Positions 24,227 through 33,035 of a stretch of DNA of 58,696 nt are shown piece by piece. The position numbers were made by a program, and so were the translations under genes. Position 1 is the first letter of the stretch; every line of letters starts with the position of its first letter. The stretch lies in assembly GCA_030157655.1 (NCBI GenBank), contig JAOAUK010000032.1, positions 1 to 58,696 on the forward strand, written 5' to 3'. A model generated the notes under the pieces. It was not told the DNA's origin, made no database searches, and was given only the letters and a program-made list of their open reading frames with translations. Source of the stretch: Polynucleobacter sp. (GTDB taxonomy: Bacteria > Pseudomonadota > Gammaproteobacteria > Burkholderiales > Burkholderiaceae).

Positions 24227-24760
24227 TTATGCTGATATCGCTTCTTCAAGCTCAATACTAAATTTATCTATAAATAATAAAGCTCTTAGCTTTTGTGCCG
24301 CCAATTCAAAGTTTTGCTGATCGTCAATGGCAACTTCGACATCTTGCAAGACGTCTTTTCTTGTTTTTTCAACCTGAATATATAACTGATCCAGCCCAGC
24401 AGGATCATTGCGCACTTCATCTAAAGTCTCGCGCCATTCCATCTGTTGCATTAAAAATGCAGCCGGCATAGCTGTATTAGTCTCAAGCTGTGGGTCTACA
24501 CCGTTCTTAGCGCAAAGATATAAACCTCTTTGGATAGGATTCTTAAGAGTTCTATATGCGCTATTGGCCAATGTAGCCATCTGCATAGAAACCCTTTTTT
24601 CTGCATCACTACCGCCAGCGTGTAAATCTGGGTGCACTTGTTTTTGAACTGTTAAATAAGCAGACTCCAATGCCTGCCTATCAATATTAAATTGTGGCTT
24701 TATTTGGAATAAGGCAAAGTAATCATCAAACCCTGAAAGATTCGCCACAACCACACTCAT
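24227..24760 (-). CDS. hscB: Fe-S assembly J-domain co-chaperone HscB
   Basis: Type III J-protein that delivers IscU to HscA and stimulates its ATPase. 177 residues: N-terminal J domain with the HPD motif at 43-45, then a three-helix IscU-binding domain. The only N-terminal ATG (24760) overlaps the end of iscA by 35 bases. GTG codons 3 and 5 residues in are alternative starts and would shorten that overlap only slightly. Confidence 0.93.
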   Translation of the reverse strand: MSVVVANLSGFDDYFALFQIKPQFNIDRQALESAYLTVQKQVHPDLHAGGSDAEKRVSMQMATLANSAYRTLKNPIQRGLYLCAKNGVDPQLETNTAMPAAFLMQQMEWRETLDEVRNDPAGLDQLYIQVEKTRKDVLQDVEVAIDDQQNFELAAQKLRALLFIDKFSIELEEAISA

Positions 24761-25049
24761 CTTTCACATTAGGATTTTGAAATTTAAATCCCTCATTCAA
24801 ACCCTCACGCACATAATCTAACTCTGTGCCATCAAGATAAGCCAAACTCTTAGGGTCGACATACACCTTCACGCCCAAAGATTCAAACATCGTATCTTCA
24901 GGTGAAACCTCGTCCACATACTCCAATTGATAAGCCAGTCCAGAGCAGCCCGTGGTGCGAACACCAAGACGCAAGCCAATACCCTTGCCACGTCGTTCAA
25001 TATAACGAGTGATGTGCTTGGCTGCTTTTTCAGTCAGAGTAATAGCCAT
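24726..25049 (-). CDS. iscA: A-type Fe-S carrier IscA
   Basis: Carrier for iron or [4Fe-4S] clusters in the ISC pathway. 107 residues with the three conserved cysteines C35, C99 and C101 (GCSG and CGCG motifs), at positions identical to E. coli IscA. The stop lies inside hscB. Its start is 2 bases after the iscU stop, so iscU-iscA-hscB are probably translationally coupled. Confidence 0.96.
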   Translation of the reverse strand: MAITLTEKAAKHITRYIERRGKGIGLRLGVRTTGCSGLAYQLEYVDEVSPEDTMFESLGVKVYVDPKSLAYLDGTELDYVREGLNEGFKFQNPNVKDECGCGESFRV

Positions 25050-25051
25050 AA

Positions 25052-25435
25052 TTATTTTGAATGCTTTTCTTTGTAATCTGCCACAGCCGCTTTAATTGCA
25101 TCTTCAGCCAAAATTGAGCAGTGAATTTTCACTGGTGGCAACGCAAGCTCTTCGGCGATTTGTGAATTTTTAATTTCAAGCGCTTGATCTAGAGTTTTAC
25201 CTTTCACCCATTCAGTAACCAATGATGATGATGCAATCGCTGAACCACAACCATAAGTTTTGAACTTGGCATCTTCAATAATGCCTTGGTCATTTACACG
25301 AATCTGCAACTTCATCACGTCACCACAGGCTGGCGCACCCACCATGCCAGTACCTACGTGATCATCGCCTTTTTCAAAGGATCCCACATTACGTGGATTT
25401 TCATAATGCTCGATTACTTTTTCGCTATATGCCAT
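25052..25435 (-). CDS. iscU: Fe-S cluster scaffold IscU
   Basis: Scaffold on which [2Fe-2S] clusters are built with sulfur from IscS. 127 residues; ligands C37, C63, H105 and C106 are all present, as is the HscA-binding LPPVK motif (99-103). 30 bases downstream of iscS. Confidence 0.98.
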   Translation of the reverse strand: MAYSEKVIEHYENPRNVGSFEKGDDHVGTGMVGAPACGDVMKLQIRVNDQGIIEDAKFKTYGCGSAIASSSLVTEWVKGKTLDQALEIKNSQIAEELALPPVKIHCSILAEDAIKAAVADYKEKHSK

Positions 25436-25465
25436 TTTTAACTCCGAATCTTCTAAATATCTTGT

Positions 25466-26710
25466 TTAGTGGGCAGCCCACTGAATCGTATTCAAATCAA
25501 CACCATCCTTGTACATTTCCCAAAGCGGTGACAAATCTCTTAATTTAGCAATCTTGCCCTTCACCAATTCAATAGTGAAATCAACATCTTCAACGGTTGT
25601 AAAACGACCAATCGTGAAACGAATAGAGCTATGTGCTAACTCATCATTACGCCCTAAAGATCTTAAAACGTATGATGGCTCTAAGGATGCTGAGGTACAG
25701 GCTGAACCTGAAGACACAGCAATATCTTTCAAAGCCATGATCATCGACTCACCTTCAACATAGTTAAAGCTGATATTTAAGTTGTGAGGGATACGGTGGT
25801 CCATATCCCCGTTGAGGTAAACCTCTTCAATCTGATTCAAACCATTCCACAAGCGATCTCTTAGCATGCGAATACGCTCGTTTTCACTAGCCATTTCTTC
25901 GCGTGCAATACGGAAACACTCACCCATACCCACGATCTGATGGGTTGCTAATGTGCCTGAACGCATACCACGCTCGTGACCACCACCATGCATCTGGGCT
26001 TCAATACGAATACGTGGTTTACGACGCACAAATAACGCGCCAACACCTTTAGGGCCATATGTTTTGTGAGCACAGAAACTCATTAAATCAACTTTTAATG
26101 TCTGCAAATCGATAGCAACTTTTCCTGTGGCTTGTGCAGCATCTACGTGGAACACAATACCTTTTTCTCGGCAGAATTCACCAATACGCGGGATATCTTG
26201 GATCACACCAATTTCATTATTCACAAACATCACTGAAACAACGATTGTGTCTGGACGAACTGCTGCCTTGAATGCTTCAAAATCAATCAAACCATTCGGT
26301 AATACATCTAGATAAGTCACTTCATAACCTTCACGCTCAAGCTCGCGACAGGTATCTAAAACCGCTTTGTGTTCGGTTTTAACAGTAATGATGTGCTTAC
26401 CTTTTTCTTTATAGAAATGTGCTGCGCCTTTAATGGCCAAGTTATTACTTTCAGTTGCGCCGCTTGTCCAAACGATTTCTCTTGGATCGGCACCAACCAA
26501 CTTAGCTACTTCAGCACGAGCATTTTCAACTGCCTCCTCAGCACTCCAACCATATGCATGACTACGTGACGCTGGGTTACCAAATTGCTCACGTAAATAT
26601 GGAATCATCACATCAACAACTCTAGGGTCAACAGGTGTTGTTGCTGAATAGTCCATATAAATTGGAAAGTGCTCTGGACTAAACATCGGTACTGGTTTAG
26701 GTGATGACAT
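25466..26710 (-). CDS. iscS: Cysteine desulfurase IscS
   Basis: PLP enzyme taking sulfur from cysteine for Fe-S clusters and tRNA thiolation. 414 residues, offset by ten from E. coli IscS because of a short N-terminal extension: PLP-binding Lys at 216 ([10 protein letters not shown]) and the persulfide Cys at 338 (SSGSACTS). AAGGA lies 8 bases before the ATG. It lies 39 bases after iscR. Confidence 0.98.
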   Translation of the reverse strand: MSSPKPVPMFSPEHFPIYMDYSATTPVDPRVVDVMIPYLREQFGNPASRSHAYGWSAEEAVENARAEVAKLVGADPREIVWTSGATESNNLAIKGAAHFYKEKGKHIITVKTEHKAVLDTCRELEREGYEVTYLDVLPNGLIDFEAFKAAVRPDTIVVSVMFVNNEIGVIQDIPRIGEFCREKGIVFHVDAAQATGKVAIDLQTLKVDLMSFCAHKTYGPKGVGALFVRRKPRIRIEAQMHGGGHERGMRSGTLATHQIVGMGECFRIAREEMASENERIRMLRDRLWNGLNQIEEVYLNGDMDHRIPHNLNISFNYVEGESMIMALKDIAVSSGSACTSASLEPSYVLRSLGRNDELAHSSIRFTIGRFTTVEDVDFTIELVKGKIAKLRDLSPLWEMYKDGVDLNTIQWAAH

Positions 26711-26749
26711 TCTTAATTCCTTATATCTCAGTAATTATTATTGTTTTAA

Positions 26750-27313
26750 TCAATTAATTTGCTGTGCAAAAGTAAACACTGAATTAGCCAATGGCTTTTT
26801 CTTAGCATCAGACTCTGCTTTATCCAATGTAGACTTGCTAGCCTTAGGTATCTCAGCTTTCACTTTGGTTTCGCGAACTTCGTGGCTGTGCACTCGTCCT
26901 TCTTGTTGTCTTGCTAAATCAGCCAAAGAAACAGAACTTAAATACTCAACCATTTTTTGATTTAAGTTAGCCCATAGATCGTGGGTCATGCAACGACCAT
27001 TACCGCCCTCTTCACCATGACAATTACCTTTACCGCCACATTGAGTAGCATCTAATGGCTCATCTACCGCAATAATGATGTCAGCCACAGTTACCTGATC
27101 AGATCTTCGAGCAAGGGTGTATCCGCCACCAGGGCCACGCGTACTTTCAACAATGTCGAAACGACGCAACTTACCAAACAACTGCTCTAAATAAGAAAGC
27201 GAAATATTTTGTCTCTGACTAATGCCGGCAAGAGTAACTGGGCCATGTGATTCGCGCAAAGCCAAATCAATCATTGCTGTAACAGCAAAACGTCCTTTAG
27301 TTGTTAGTCTCAT
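26750..27313 (-). CDS. iscR: Rrf2-family Fe-S regulator IscR
   Basis: [2Fe-2S]-sensing transcription factor that represses the isc operon when clusters are abundant. 187 residues with an N-terminal winged helix (about 1-70, LEQLFGKLRR ... GPGGGY) and cluster ligands C92, C98, third Cys at 108 and H111. In E. coli the corresponding residues are 92, 98, 104 and 107, so four extra residues (HGEEGGNGR in place of five residues) lie between the second and third Cys. A basic C-terminal tail ends in ANSVFTFAQQ, like other Burkholderiales IscR. First gene of iscRSUA-hscBA-fdx, with tandem IscR-like sites upstream. Confidence 0.95.
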   Translation of the reverse strand: MRLTTKGRFAVTAMIDLALRESHGPVTLAGISQRQNISLSYLEQLFGKLRRFDIVESTRGPGGGYTLARRSDQVTVADIIIAVDEPLDATQCGGKGNCHGEEGGNGRCMTHDLWANLNQKMVEYLSSVSLADLARQQEGRVHSHEVRETKVKAEIPKASKSTLDKAESDAKKKPLANSVFTFAQQIN

Positions 27314-27350
27314 GTCCTACCTCGTCTTAAATGAATTACTTATATGGGCA

Positions 27351-27375
27351 ATACCTGACTTCTAAGCTCAAGTTT
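27351..27375. promoter_or_regulatory. Putative IscR operator, proximal copy
   Basis: Plus-strand ATACCTGACT...GCTCAAGT; by hand it fits 19 of 25 positions of the E. coli type 1 IscR consensus (ATASYYGACTR-WWW-YAGTCRRSTAT). It lies 38-62 bases upstream of the iscR ATG, and its minus-strand TTGAGC could serve as the -35 box, consistent with autorepression. Confidence 0.6.
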
Positions 27376-27380
27376 ATCAG

Positions 27381-27405
27381 ATACCTGATGAATATGCTCA
27401 AGTAA
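27381..27405. promoter_or_regulatory. Putative IscR operator, distal copy
   Basis: Second copy, ATACCTGATG...GCTCAAGT, exactly 30 bp (about three helical turns) from the first. It fits about 20 of 25 consensus positions. Both copies share ATACCTGA-N9-GCTCAAGT. Confidence 0.6.
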
Positions 27406-27450
27406 TGGCTAACAGCTCGCCATAGAACAATATTATTCCAATTAAATCAA

Positions 27451-29511
27451 TTATTTAGGTGGTAAAAGCAATGACTTAAAGTCAGCTTTAATGCGCTCAT
27501 GGACAGCCCTGTACAAACGCTGTCTATCTAAAGCAGGCAAATCTCTAGATCTCAATGCCATATTAAATGCCAAAGAGAAACTCACTAGAACATTGATGGC
27601 GCCAATCAAAAGAACGCCGAAAATGCCTAGCCAAAAGCCACTCATTAAAAAGGTTTTCCAACCTAGCGCAGTAGCTGCAGCGGCAAACTGACCTGCAGAC
27701 AATGTGACATGTCTAATTTCAAGGCCAAATCCCAAGAAAGCCATAAAGGTTGGACCATAAATTAATAAAAGCCCCAAAGATATATTTGCGGCAACTACAG
27801 AAATATTTTCACGCCACCAAAGAGCCCAACGCTCAGCCCTTACCTGTCCGAAAACAATATTCAATCTTCTGTTGTAATAAATGACATCCTGTATCCGGTG
27901 CAAAACAAACCAGTTATCCACTAGTCCAGCAATTAAGCTAGATAACCATAAAAGTACACCAGTGAATGCTGCAAAAATAAAGGCGCCACTAAACGGCGAC
28001 ACCGTTTGCAATATTGCCTGCGCTTTAATAGCACTCATGGTCGGTGAACCAATGATAAAAATAATAGCGACCTGAATAACAACCACTAGCGGCACGACCA
28101 TCACTAAGTTACCAAAGATGGATGCAGCCTGAGATCTCATCAGAGCCATTGCACGATCAACGAAAGTTTTTAACCCTTCACTGGTGTGCGTCTGGTCTAG
28201 CAACTGCGCTAAGGCAGGAGCAGTCATAGCTGGCTGCTTTGTAGCCAAGGTGAAATTGGCAAATTGAATTAATAAGAAACTACCCGCATAGTTGGCAGCC
28301 AGGAGTAGATTCTCAAAAAATCTAACTAAACCTAAATTTGTAATTAAGAATTTAAGGTAAACAGTTCCTGAAATAACTGCACCACCGCCTAGAGCCTTCT
28401 TTAGCATCCCAAAATACTCTTGGCGAGTTCCAGCAATATAGTGATCACCCGCCTCCGCACTTCTCTCAACAACCTTGCGCGACAACAAAGCGAAAGATTG
28501 TTCTGCTAAGCGCTTAACGCTGCGATGACCTTGCACTGTTAGGATCAAGTTAGCCACTAGTGTTGAGTAGTTTTGCAGTTCATCACGGTACAACCATGCT
28601 TGCAACAACATCTCAACTCTAGCCAAGCGCAATCTCATTGTTTCAACTTGGAAAACAGTTTCAATAGATACACCATTCTCATCAAGATGAGAATACACAT
28701 CATCACAAGCGATATAACAAGCATCAATCACATCTTTAAAGTCTTTCAGATACGCTTGATAAACATGCTCATTTAGACGTGGCTCATCCCTTAGGATTTC
28801 TTCAGCGAGTCTACCTAGCTTGTAAAACGGCGAGTGCTGCCCACTAACTTCGCGAAGTCTAGATCTAACCGAATAACTTAGACCCGATGCACCAATGTAG
28901 CTAATCAAAATATGAATAGCTTCAGAAATATCTTTAAATAAATTTGACGCCTCTGTAGTCTGCTCTTGGTAGTGCAACAAATCATGAACTGCAATCAAAG
29001 TATCACGATCTAAATCATGTACCCATGACGCATCATGCTCACCCACAAAACCTAAAGCAAATAAAACTGCCAACTCTGGTTGATTGGGTGGAGGCGCAAT
29101 TAAGCGGTGACGTACACGCTCAGAAATTTCCCCAAAAAAGCTAGGCTTAGTAGCCACACCAGTGTCACACAACAACGATAAAGCATCGTTATCTCGCAAA
29201 ATACTTCTGAGTAGCTGCGCAATCTTTAATTTGACGCCTGGGCGCTGCTCCAATAACTTGAGAAAAGCTTTTAATCGAATGTGCTCTGGATGACCATCCA
29301 AAACAACAGAACCACTCTTTAACTTTTCTTGGGCTTTTTCCGCTTTATCTTGTCGACGCAGCCAATAAGCTACTTCCACTAACCAACGATTGCGCTCAGC
29401 CAAACTAGCAGATGCATCTGGAACCACCAAAAGACTATCTAGAGCCAATGACGAATCTCCAGAGTCTTTCCATAGTGCCCATAGACGTTGCAAATTTTTA
29501 AAACCAAGCAT
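27451..29511 (-). CDS. COG4389 membrane protein ('site-specific recombinase' Gcr family)
   Basis: 686-residue protein of the SpecificRecomb family (COG4389, neisserial gcr). The N-terminal 380 residues are soluble and helical; the C-terminal part (about 385-665) has about six to seven membrane spans. Databases call it a site-specific recombinase, but no tyrosine- or serine-recombinase catalytic motif is visible and the membrane topology argues against that name. Its ATG is 4 bases after the uvrB stop, so it is probably co-transcribed with uvrB. True function unknown. Confidence 0.8.
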   Translation of the reverse strand: MLGFKNLQRLWALWKDSGDSSLALDSLLVVPDASASLAERNRWLVEVAYWLRRQDKAEKAQEKLKSGSVVLDGHPEHIRLKAFLKLLEQRPGVKLKIAQLLRSILRDNDALSLLCDTGVATKPSFFGEISERVRHRLIAPPPNQPELAVLFALGFVGEHDASWVHDLDRDTLIAVHDLLHYQEQTTEASNLFKDISEAIHILISYIGASGLSYSVRSRLREVSGQHSPFYKLGRLAEEILRDEPRLNEHVYQAYLKDFKDVIDACYIACDDVYSHLDENGVSIETVFQVETMRLRLARVEMLLQAWLYRDELQNYSTLVANLILTVQGHRSVKRLAEQSFALLSRKVVERSAEAGDHYIAGTRQEYFGMLKKALGGGAVISGTVYLKFLITNLGLVRFFENLLLAANYAGSFLLIQFANFTLATKQPAMTAPALAQLLDQTHTSEGLKTFVDRAMALMRSQAASIFGNLVMVVPLVVVIQVAIIFIIGSPTMSAIKAQAILQTVSPFSGAFIFAAFTGVLLWLSSLIAGLVDNWFVLHRIQDVIYYNRRLNIVFGQVRAERWALWWRENISVVAANISLGLLLIYGPTFMAFLGFGLEIRHVTLSAGQFAAAATALGWKTFLMSGFWLGIFGVLLIGAINVLVSFSLAFNMALRSRDLPALDRQRLYRAVHERIKADFKSLLLPPK

Positions 29512-29515
29512 CTGA

Positions 29516-31657
29516 CTAATTTCCGTTTAATTGAATCGTATCGTGTAACTCAGCACCAAAAACCATTGCTTTTAATTTCAAGAGCTGATCTCTTGCTTGT
29601 GCAGCTTTTTCAAACTCAAGGTTTTTAGCATGCTCAACCATCATTTTTTCTAACTGCTTAATTTCTTTAGCTAACTGCTTTTCGCTCATATCTTCATAGT
29701 GAGCTTTTTCTTGAGCATATTTTAGCTCTTGACGTTTTTCATCAACGTCATAAACACCATCAATAATATCTTTAATGCGTTTGACGACGCCTTTAGGCTC
29801 AATGCCATGGATTTTATTGAACTCTGTTTGTTTAGCACGCCTACGCTCTGTTTCTCCAATGGCTTTCTTCATTGAATCAGTCACTTTATCGGCATACAAA
29901 ATGGCTGTGCCATTAACGTTTCTAGCTGCTCGACCAATGGTTTGAATCAAGCTACGCTCTGAACGCAAGAAGCCCTCTTTATCAGCATCCAAAATAGCCA
30001 CTAAAGAAACTTCAGGAATATCCAATCCTTCACGCAACAAGTTAATACCAATTAAAACGTCAAAAACTCCTAAGCGTAAATCTCTTAAGATTTCCACACG
30101 CTCAACCGTATCAATGTCTGAATGCAAATAGCGCACCTTGATACCGTTATCCGACATAAATTCTGTTAACTGCTCAGACATGCGCTTAGTTAAAGTAGTA
30201 ATCAATACACGCTCACCTACTTTGATACGTGCATGTATTTCTGAGAGAACATCGTCGACTTGCGTCGTAGCTGGTCGCACATGTATTACAGGATCAACTA
30301 GGCCAGTTGGCCTAACCACTTGCTCCACCACCTTATCCGCATGCTCTTCTTCATAAGTGGCAGGTGTTGCAGAGACAAAGATTACTTGACGCATTTTTGT
30401 CTCAAATTCTTCAAATTTAAGCGGCCTGTTATCCATGGCAGATGGCAAACGGAAACCGTATTCCACCAAGGTCGATTTACGGGCCTTATCTCCGTTATAC
30501 ATGCCATTTAACTGGCCAATTAGCACGTGACTCTCATCTAAGAACATCAGAGCATCTGGTGGCAAGTAATCCACCAAGGTAGGCGGTGCCTCGCCTGGCT
30601 TCGCACCTGACAAATGTCTCGAATAGTTTTCAATGCCTTTACAAAATCCGAGCTCAGATAGCATTTCAATATCAAAGCGAGTTCTTTGCTCTAAGCGCTG
30701 CGCTTCGACCAATTTGCCATCTTTTACGTAGTAATCTAAGCGCTCACGTAATTCAGCTTTGATCGTCTCTATGGCCCTCAGAACAGTCTCTCTTGGTGTC
30801 ACATAATGAGAACCTGGGTAAATCGTAAAGCGAGGAATACGCTGTCGAATGCGACCCGTTAATGGGTCAAAGAACTGCAAACTGTCGACAGTGTCGTCAA
30901 ATAAATCAATGCGCACCGCCAACTCATTATGCTCAGCAGGGAATACATCAATCGTATCCCCCCTCACCCTAAAAGTACCCCGAGAGAAGTCAACGTCATT
31001 GCGCTCATACTGCATAGCAATTAAACGAGTAACAACATCTCGTTGACTTAATTTGTCGCCTTGGCGAACAGTTAACACCATCTGGTGATAGTCGCCCGGA
31101 TTACCGATACCGTAAATGGCAGAAACGGTAGAGACAATAATTGTGTCACGCCGCTCTAACAAACTCTTGGTCGCAGATAAACGCATTTGTTCAATGTGTT
31201 CATTGATAGAAGAGTCTTTCTCAATGAATAAATCTCGCGTCGGCACATACGCTTCTGGCTGATAGTAATCGTAATAACTCACAAAATACTCAACCGCATT
31301 TTGCGGAAAGAATTCTCTAAATTCGCTATATAGCTGAGCAGCTAAAGTTTTATTAGGTGCAAAAATAATCGCAGGTCTACCAAGACGGGCAATGGTATTT
31401 GCCATGGTGTATGTCTTACCAGAACCAGTCACCCCCAATAAAGTTTGGTAGATCAAGCCATCTTCTACACCTTCTACAAGCTGTGCGATCGCCTCAGGTT
31501 GGTCACCTGCTGGCGGGAATGGTTGATGCAAGAGAAATGGCGACCCAGGAAATTGAATCACGTTTTCACTGGAATCAGAACTCTGCAAATCTAATTTTTT
31601 TACTGGCTTTTTTGGCATCTCGGCTATCATTCTAGGCTTGCTTGAACTTTCTAACAT
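29516..31657 (-). CDS. uvrB: UvrABC excinuclease subunit B
   Basis: Damage-verifying helicase-like subunit of nucleotide excision repair. Walker A GVTGSGKT lies at 75-82 of the longest frame (E. coli 39-46). The beta-hairpin region is [12 protein letters not shown], with helicase motifs ([16 protein letters not shown]) and a C-terminal UVR domain for UvrC contact (about 668-705). The 713-residue frame has a longer N-terminus than usual; in-frame ATGs at 31630 and 31618 are alternative starts and would relieve the 10-base spacing to the divergent aminotransferase gene. No start has a convincing ribosome site. gcr follows 4 bases downstream. Confidence 0.96.
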   Translation of the reverse strand: MLESSSKPRMIAEMPKKPVKKLDLQSSDSSENVIQFPGSPFLLHQPFPPAGDQPEAIAQLVEGVEDGLIYQTLLGVTGSGKTYTMANTIARLGRPAIIFAPNKTLAAQLYSEFREFFPQNAVEYFVSYYDYYQPEAYVPTRDLFIEKDSSINEHIEQMRLSATKSLLERRDTIIVSTVSAIYGIGNPGDYHQMVLTVRQGDKLSQRDVVTRLIAMQYERNDVDFSRGTFRVRGDTIDVFPAEHNELAVRIDLFDDTVDSLQFFDPLTGRIRQRIPRFTIYPGSHYVTPRETVLRAIETIKAELRERLDYYVKDGKLVEAQRLEQRTRFDIEMLSELGFCKGIENYSRHLSGAKPGEAPPTLVDYLPPDALMFLDESHVLIGQLNGMYNGDKARKSTLVEYGFRLPSAMDNRPLKFEEFETKMRQVIFVSATPATYEEEHADKVVEQVVRPTGLVDPVIHVRPATTQVDDVLSEIHARIKVGERVLITTLTKRMSEQLTEFMSDNGIKVRYLHSDIDTVERVEILRDLRLGVFDVLIGINLLREGLDIPEVSLVAILDADKEGFLRSERSLIQTIGRAARNVNGTAILYADKVTDSMKKAIGETERRRAKQTEFNKIHGIEPKGVVKRIKDIIDGVYDVDEKRQELKYAQEKAHYEDMSEKQLAKEIKQLEKMMVEHAKNLEFEKAAQARDQLLKLKAMVFGAELHDTIQLNGN

Positions 31658-31667
31658 ATTTCATACT

Positions 31668-32864
31668 ATGAGCCTCTTTTCAAACGTTGAACTTGCCCCA
31701 CGCGATCCTATTCTTGGCCTTAATGAAGCCTACAATGCTGACAGCCGTACAACCAAGGTAAACCTTGGGGTTGGCGTCTATTTCACAGATGACGGAAAGA
31801 TTCCATTATTGCGTGCAGTACAAGCTGCTGAGAAGCAAATGATGGAAAAGTCTGCTGCTCGTGGCTATTTAGCCATTGAGGGTATTGCTGCATATAACCA
31901 AGGTGTTCAAAATCTACTATTTGGCAAAGATTCTGCCATTTTGGCTGCAGGTCGCGTTGTTACAGCCCAGGCTGTTGGTGGTACTGGCGCACTAAAAATT
32001 GGTGCTGACTTCCTAAAACGCTTAGTTCCTGATGCAACTGTTGCTATTAGTGATCCTAGCTGGGAAAACCATCGCGGTATTTTTGAAAATGCTGGCTTCC
32101 CTGTTCAAAACTACACTTACTATGACCCAGAAACACGTGGCGTGAACTTTACTGGCATGGTTAAGTCTTTAGAGGCCCTGCCTGCCAAGTCTGTGGTTCT
32201 TCTACACGCATGCTGCCACAACCCAACAGGCGCCGACCTGACTGCAGCGCAATGGCAACAAGTAGCTGAGCTCTGTAAAGCTAAAAACCTTATCCCATTC
32301 TTAGATATGGCATACCAAGGTTTTGCTGACAGCATCGATGAAGACGGCGCAGCTGTACGTTTATTTGCAGACGCAGGTCTTTGCTTCTTTGTATCTAGCT
32401 CATTCTCTAAGTCATTCTCTTTGTATGGCGAGCGCGTTGGTGCCCTATCTATCGTGACCGACAGTAAGGATGAGTCCACACGTGTGATGTCTCAATTAAA
32501 GAGAGTGATTCGCACCAACTACTCTAATCCAGCAATCCACGGCGGTACTGTTGTAGCAACAGTACTTAATGACCCAGAATTACGTGCTATGTGGGAGCAA
32601 GAATTAGCTGAAATGCGCGATCGCATCAAGTTAATGCGAAATACTTTGGTGTCTAAATTGGCCGAAGCTGGTGCAAAACGCGATTTTGGCTTTGTTAATG
32701 ATCAAAGAGGTATGTTCTCCTACTCTGGTCTAACAGCGGACCAAGTCGAACGTTTAAGAGCTGAATTTGGCATTTATGCCGTTTCTACAGGCCGAATCTG
32801 CGTAGCTGCCCTCAATAGCAAGAATATAGACGGCGTGGCTAAAGCAGTAGCCTCTGTACTTTAA
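31668..32864 (+). CDS. Aromatic amino acid / aspartate aminotransferase (AAT Ia family)
   Basis: 398-residue PLP-dependent class I aminotransferase of the AspC/TyrB type, interconverting aspartate or aromatic amino acids with their 2-oxo acids. Visible: LGVGVYFTDDGK, the substrate/PLP segment LHACCHNPTGADLT, FLDMAYQGF, and the PLP Lys in SSSFSKSFSLYGERVGA (about 246). The start is the ATG at 31668, giving the family N-terminus SLFSNVELAPRDPI; the frame is open from 31638 but that would overlap uvrB. AspC and TyrB specificity cannot be separated by eye. Confidence 0.9.
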   Translation: MSLFSNVELAPRDPILGLNEAYNADSRTTKVNLGVGVYFTDDGKIPLLRAVQAAEKQMMEKSAARGYLAIEGIAAYNQGVQNLLFGKDSAILAAGRVVTAQAVGGTGALKIGADFLKRLVPDATVAISDPSWENHRGIFENAGFPVQNYTYYDPETRGVNFTGMVKSLEALPAKSVVLLHACCHNPTGADLTAAQWQQVAELCKAKNLIPFLDMAYQGFADSIDEDGAAVRLFADAGLCFFVSSSFSKSFSLYGERVGALSIVTDSKDESTRVMSQLKRVIRTNYSNPAIHGGTVVATVLNDPELRAMWEQELAEMRDRIKLMRNTLVSKLAEAGAKRDFGFVNDQRGMFSYSGLTADQVERLRAEFGIYAVSTGRICVAALNSKNIDGVAKAVASVL

Positions 32865-32887
32865 CTCATTAGAATCAATGTCTTAGA

Positions 32888-32920
32888 CAACATTTTGACG
32901 CTTCTTGCGTCAAAATGTTG
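32888..32920. repeat. Perfect 14-bp inverted repeat downstream of the aminotransferase
   Basis: Arms 32888-32901 (CAACATTTTGACGC) and 32907-32920 with a 5-base loop TTCTT, 24 bases after the aminotransferase stop. There is no T-run, so it is either a Rho-independent-like processing hairpin or a protein-binding palindrome. It touches the phaZ -35 region. Confidence 0.6.
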
Positions 32921-32922
32921 CA

Positions 32923-32951
32923 TTGCACAAATTGGTATTTTTGGGGATAAT
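32923..32951 (+). promoter_or_regulatory. Putative phaZ promoter with overlapping TGCA repeat
   Basis: TTGCAC at 32923-32928, 17-base spacer, GATAAT at 32946-32951: a good sigma-70 match. The odd palindrome TGCATTGCA (32919-32927) overlaps the -35 box. Repeated TGC/GCA elements are known binding features of PHA-responsive PhaR repressors, so repression by a PhaR-like protein is a reasonable inference. Confidence 0.5.
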
Positions 32952-32967
32952 CTAACCTAGAGTAAAA

Positions 32968-33015
32968 GTGCGTTTACGCACACATATTCAAAAACCTAGT
33001 TTTTGAACTTTTTTT
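32968..33015 (+). promoter_or_regulatory. Two hairpins in the phaZ 5' leader, the second terminator-like
   Basis: GTGCG-TTTA-CGCAC at 32968-32981, then a perfect 9-bp stem TTCAAAAAC-CTA-GTTTTTGAA (32987-33007) followed by a run of seven T (33009-33015). Both lie between the putative -10 and the phaZ ribosome site (GGGAG, 8 bases before ATG 33036). The second hairpin could attenuate phaZ or end upstream transcripts; its stem is AT-rich and therefore weak. Confidence 0.45.
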
Positions 33016-33035
33016 AGATTTCGGGAGATTGATTA

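Noticed and set aside
27451-29511. Mobile element suggested by the 'site-specific recombinase' family name
   Set aside because: No recombinase catalytic residues, no flanking repeats or attachment sites; membrane protein in an operon with uvrB.
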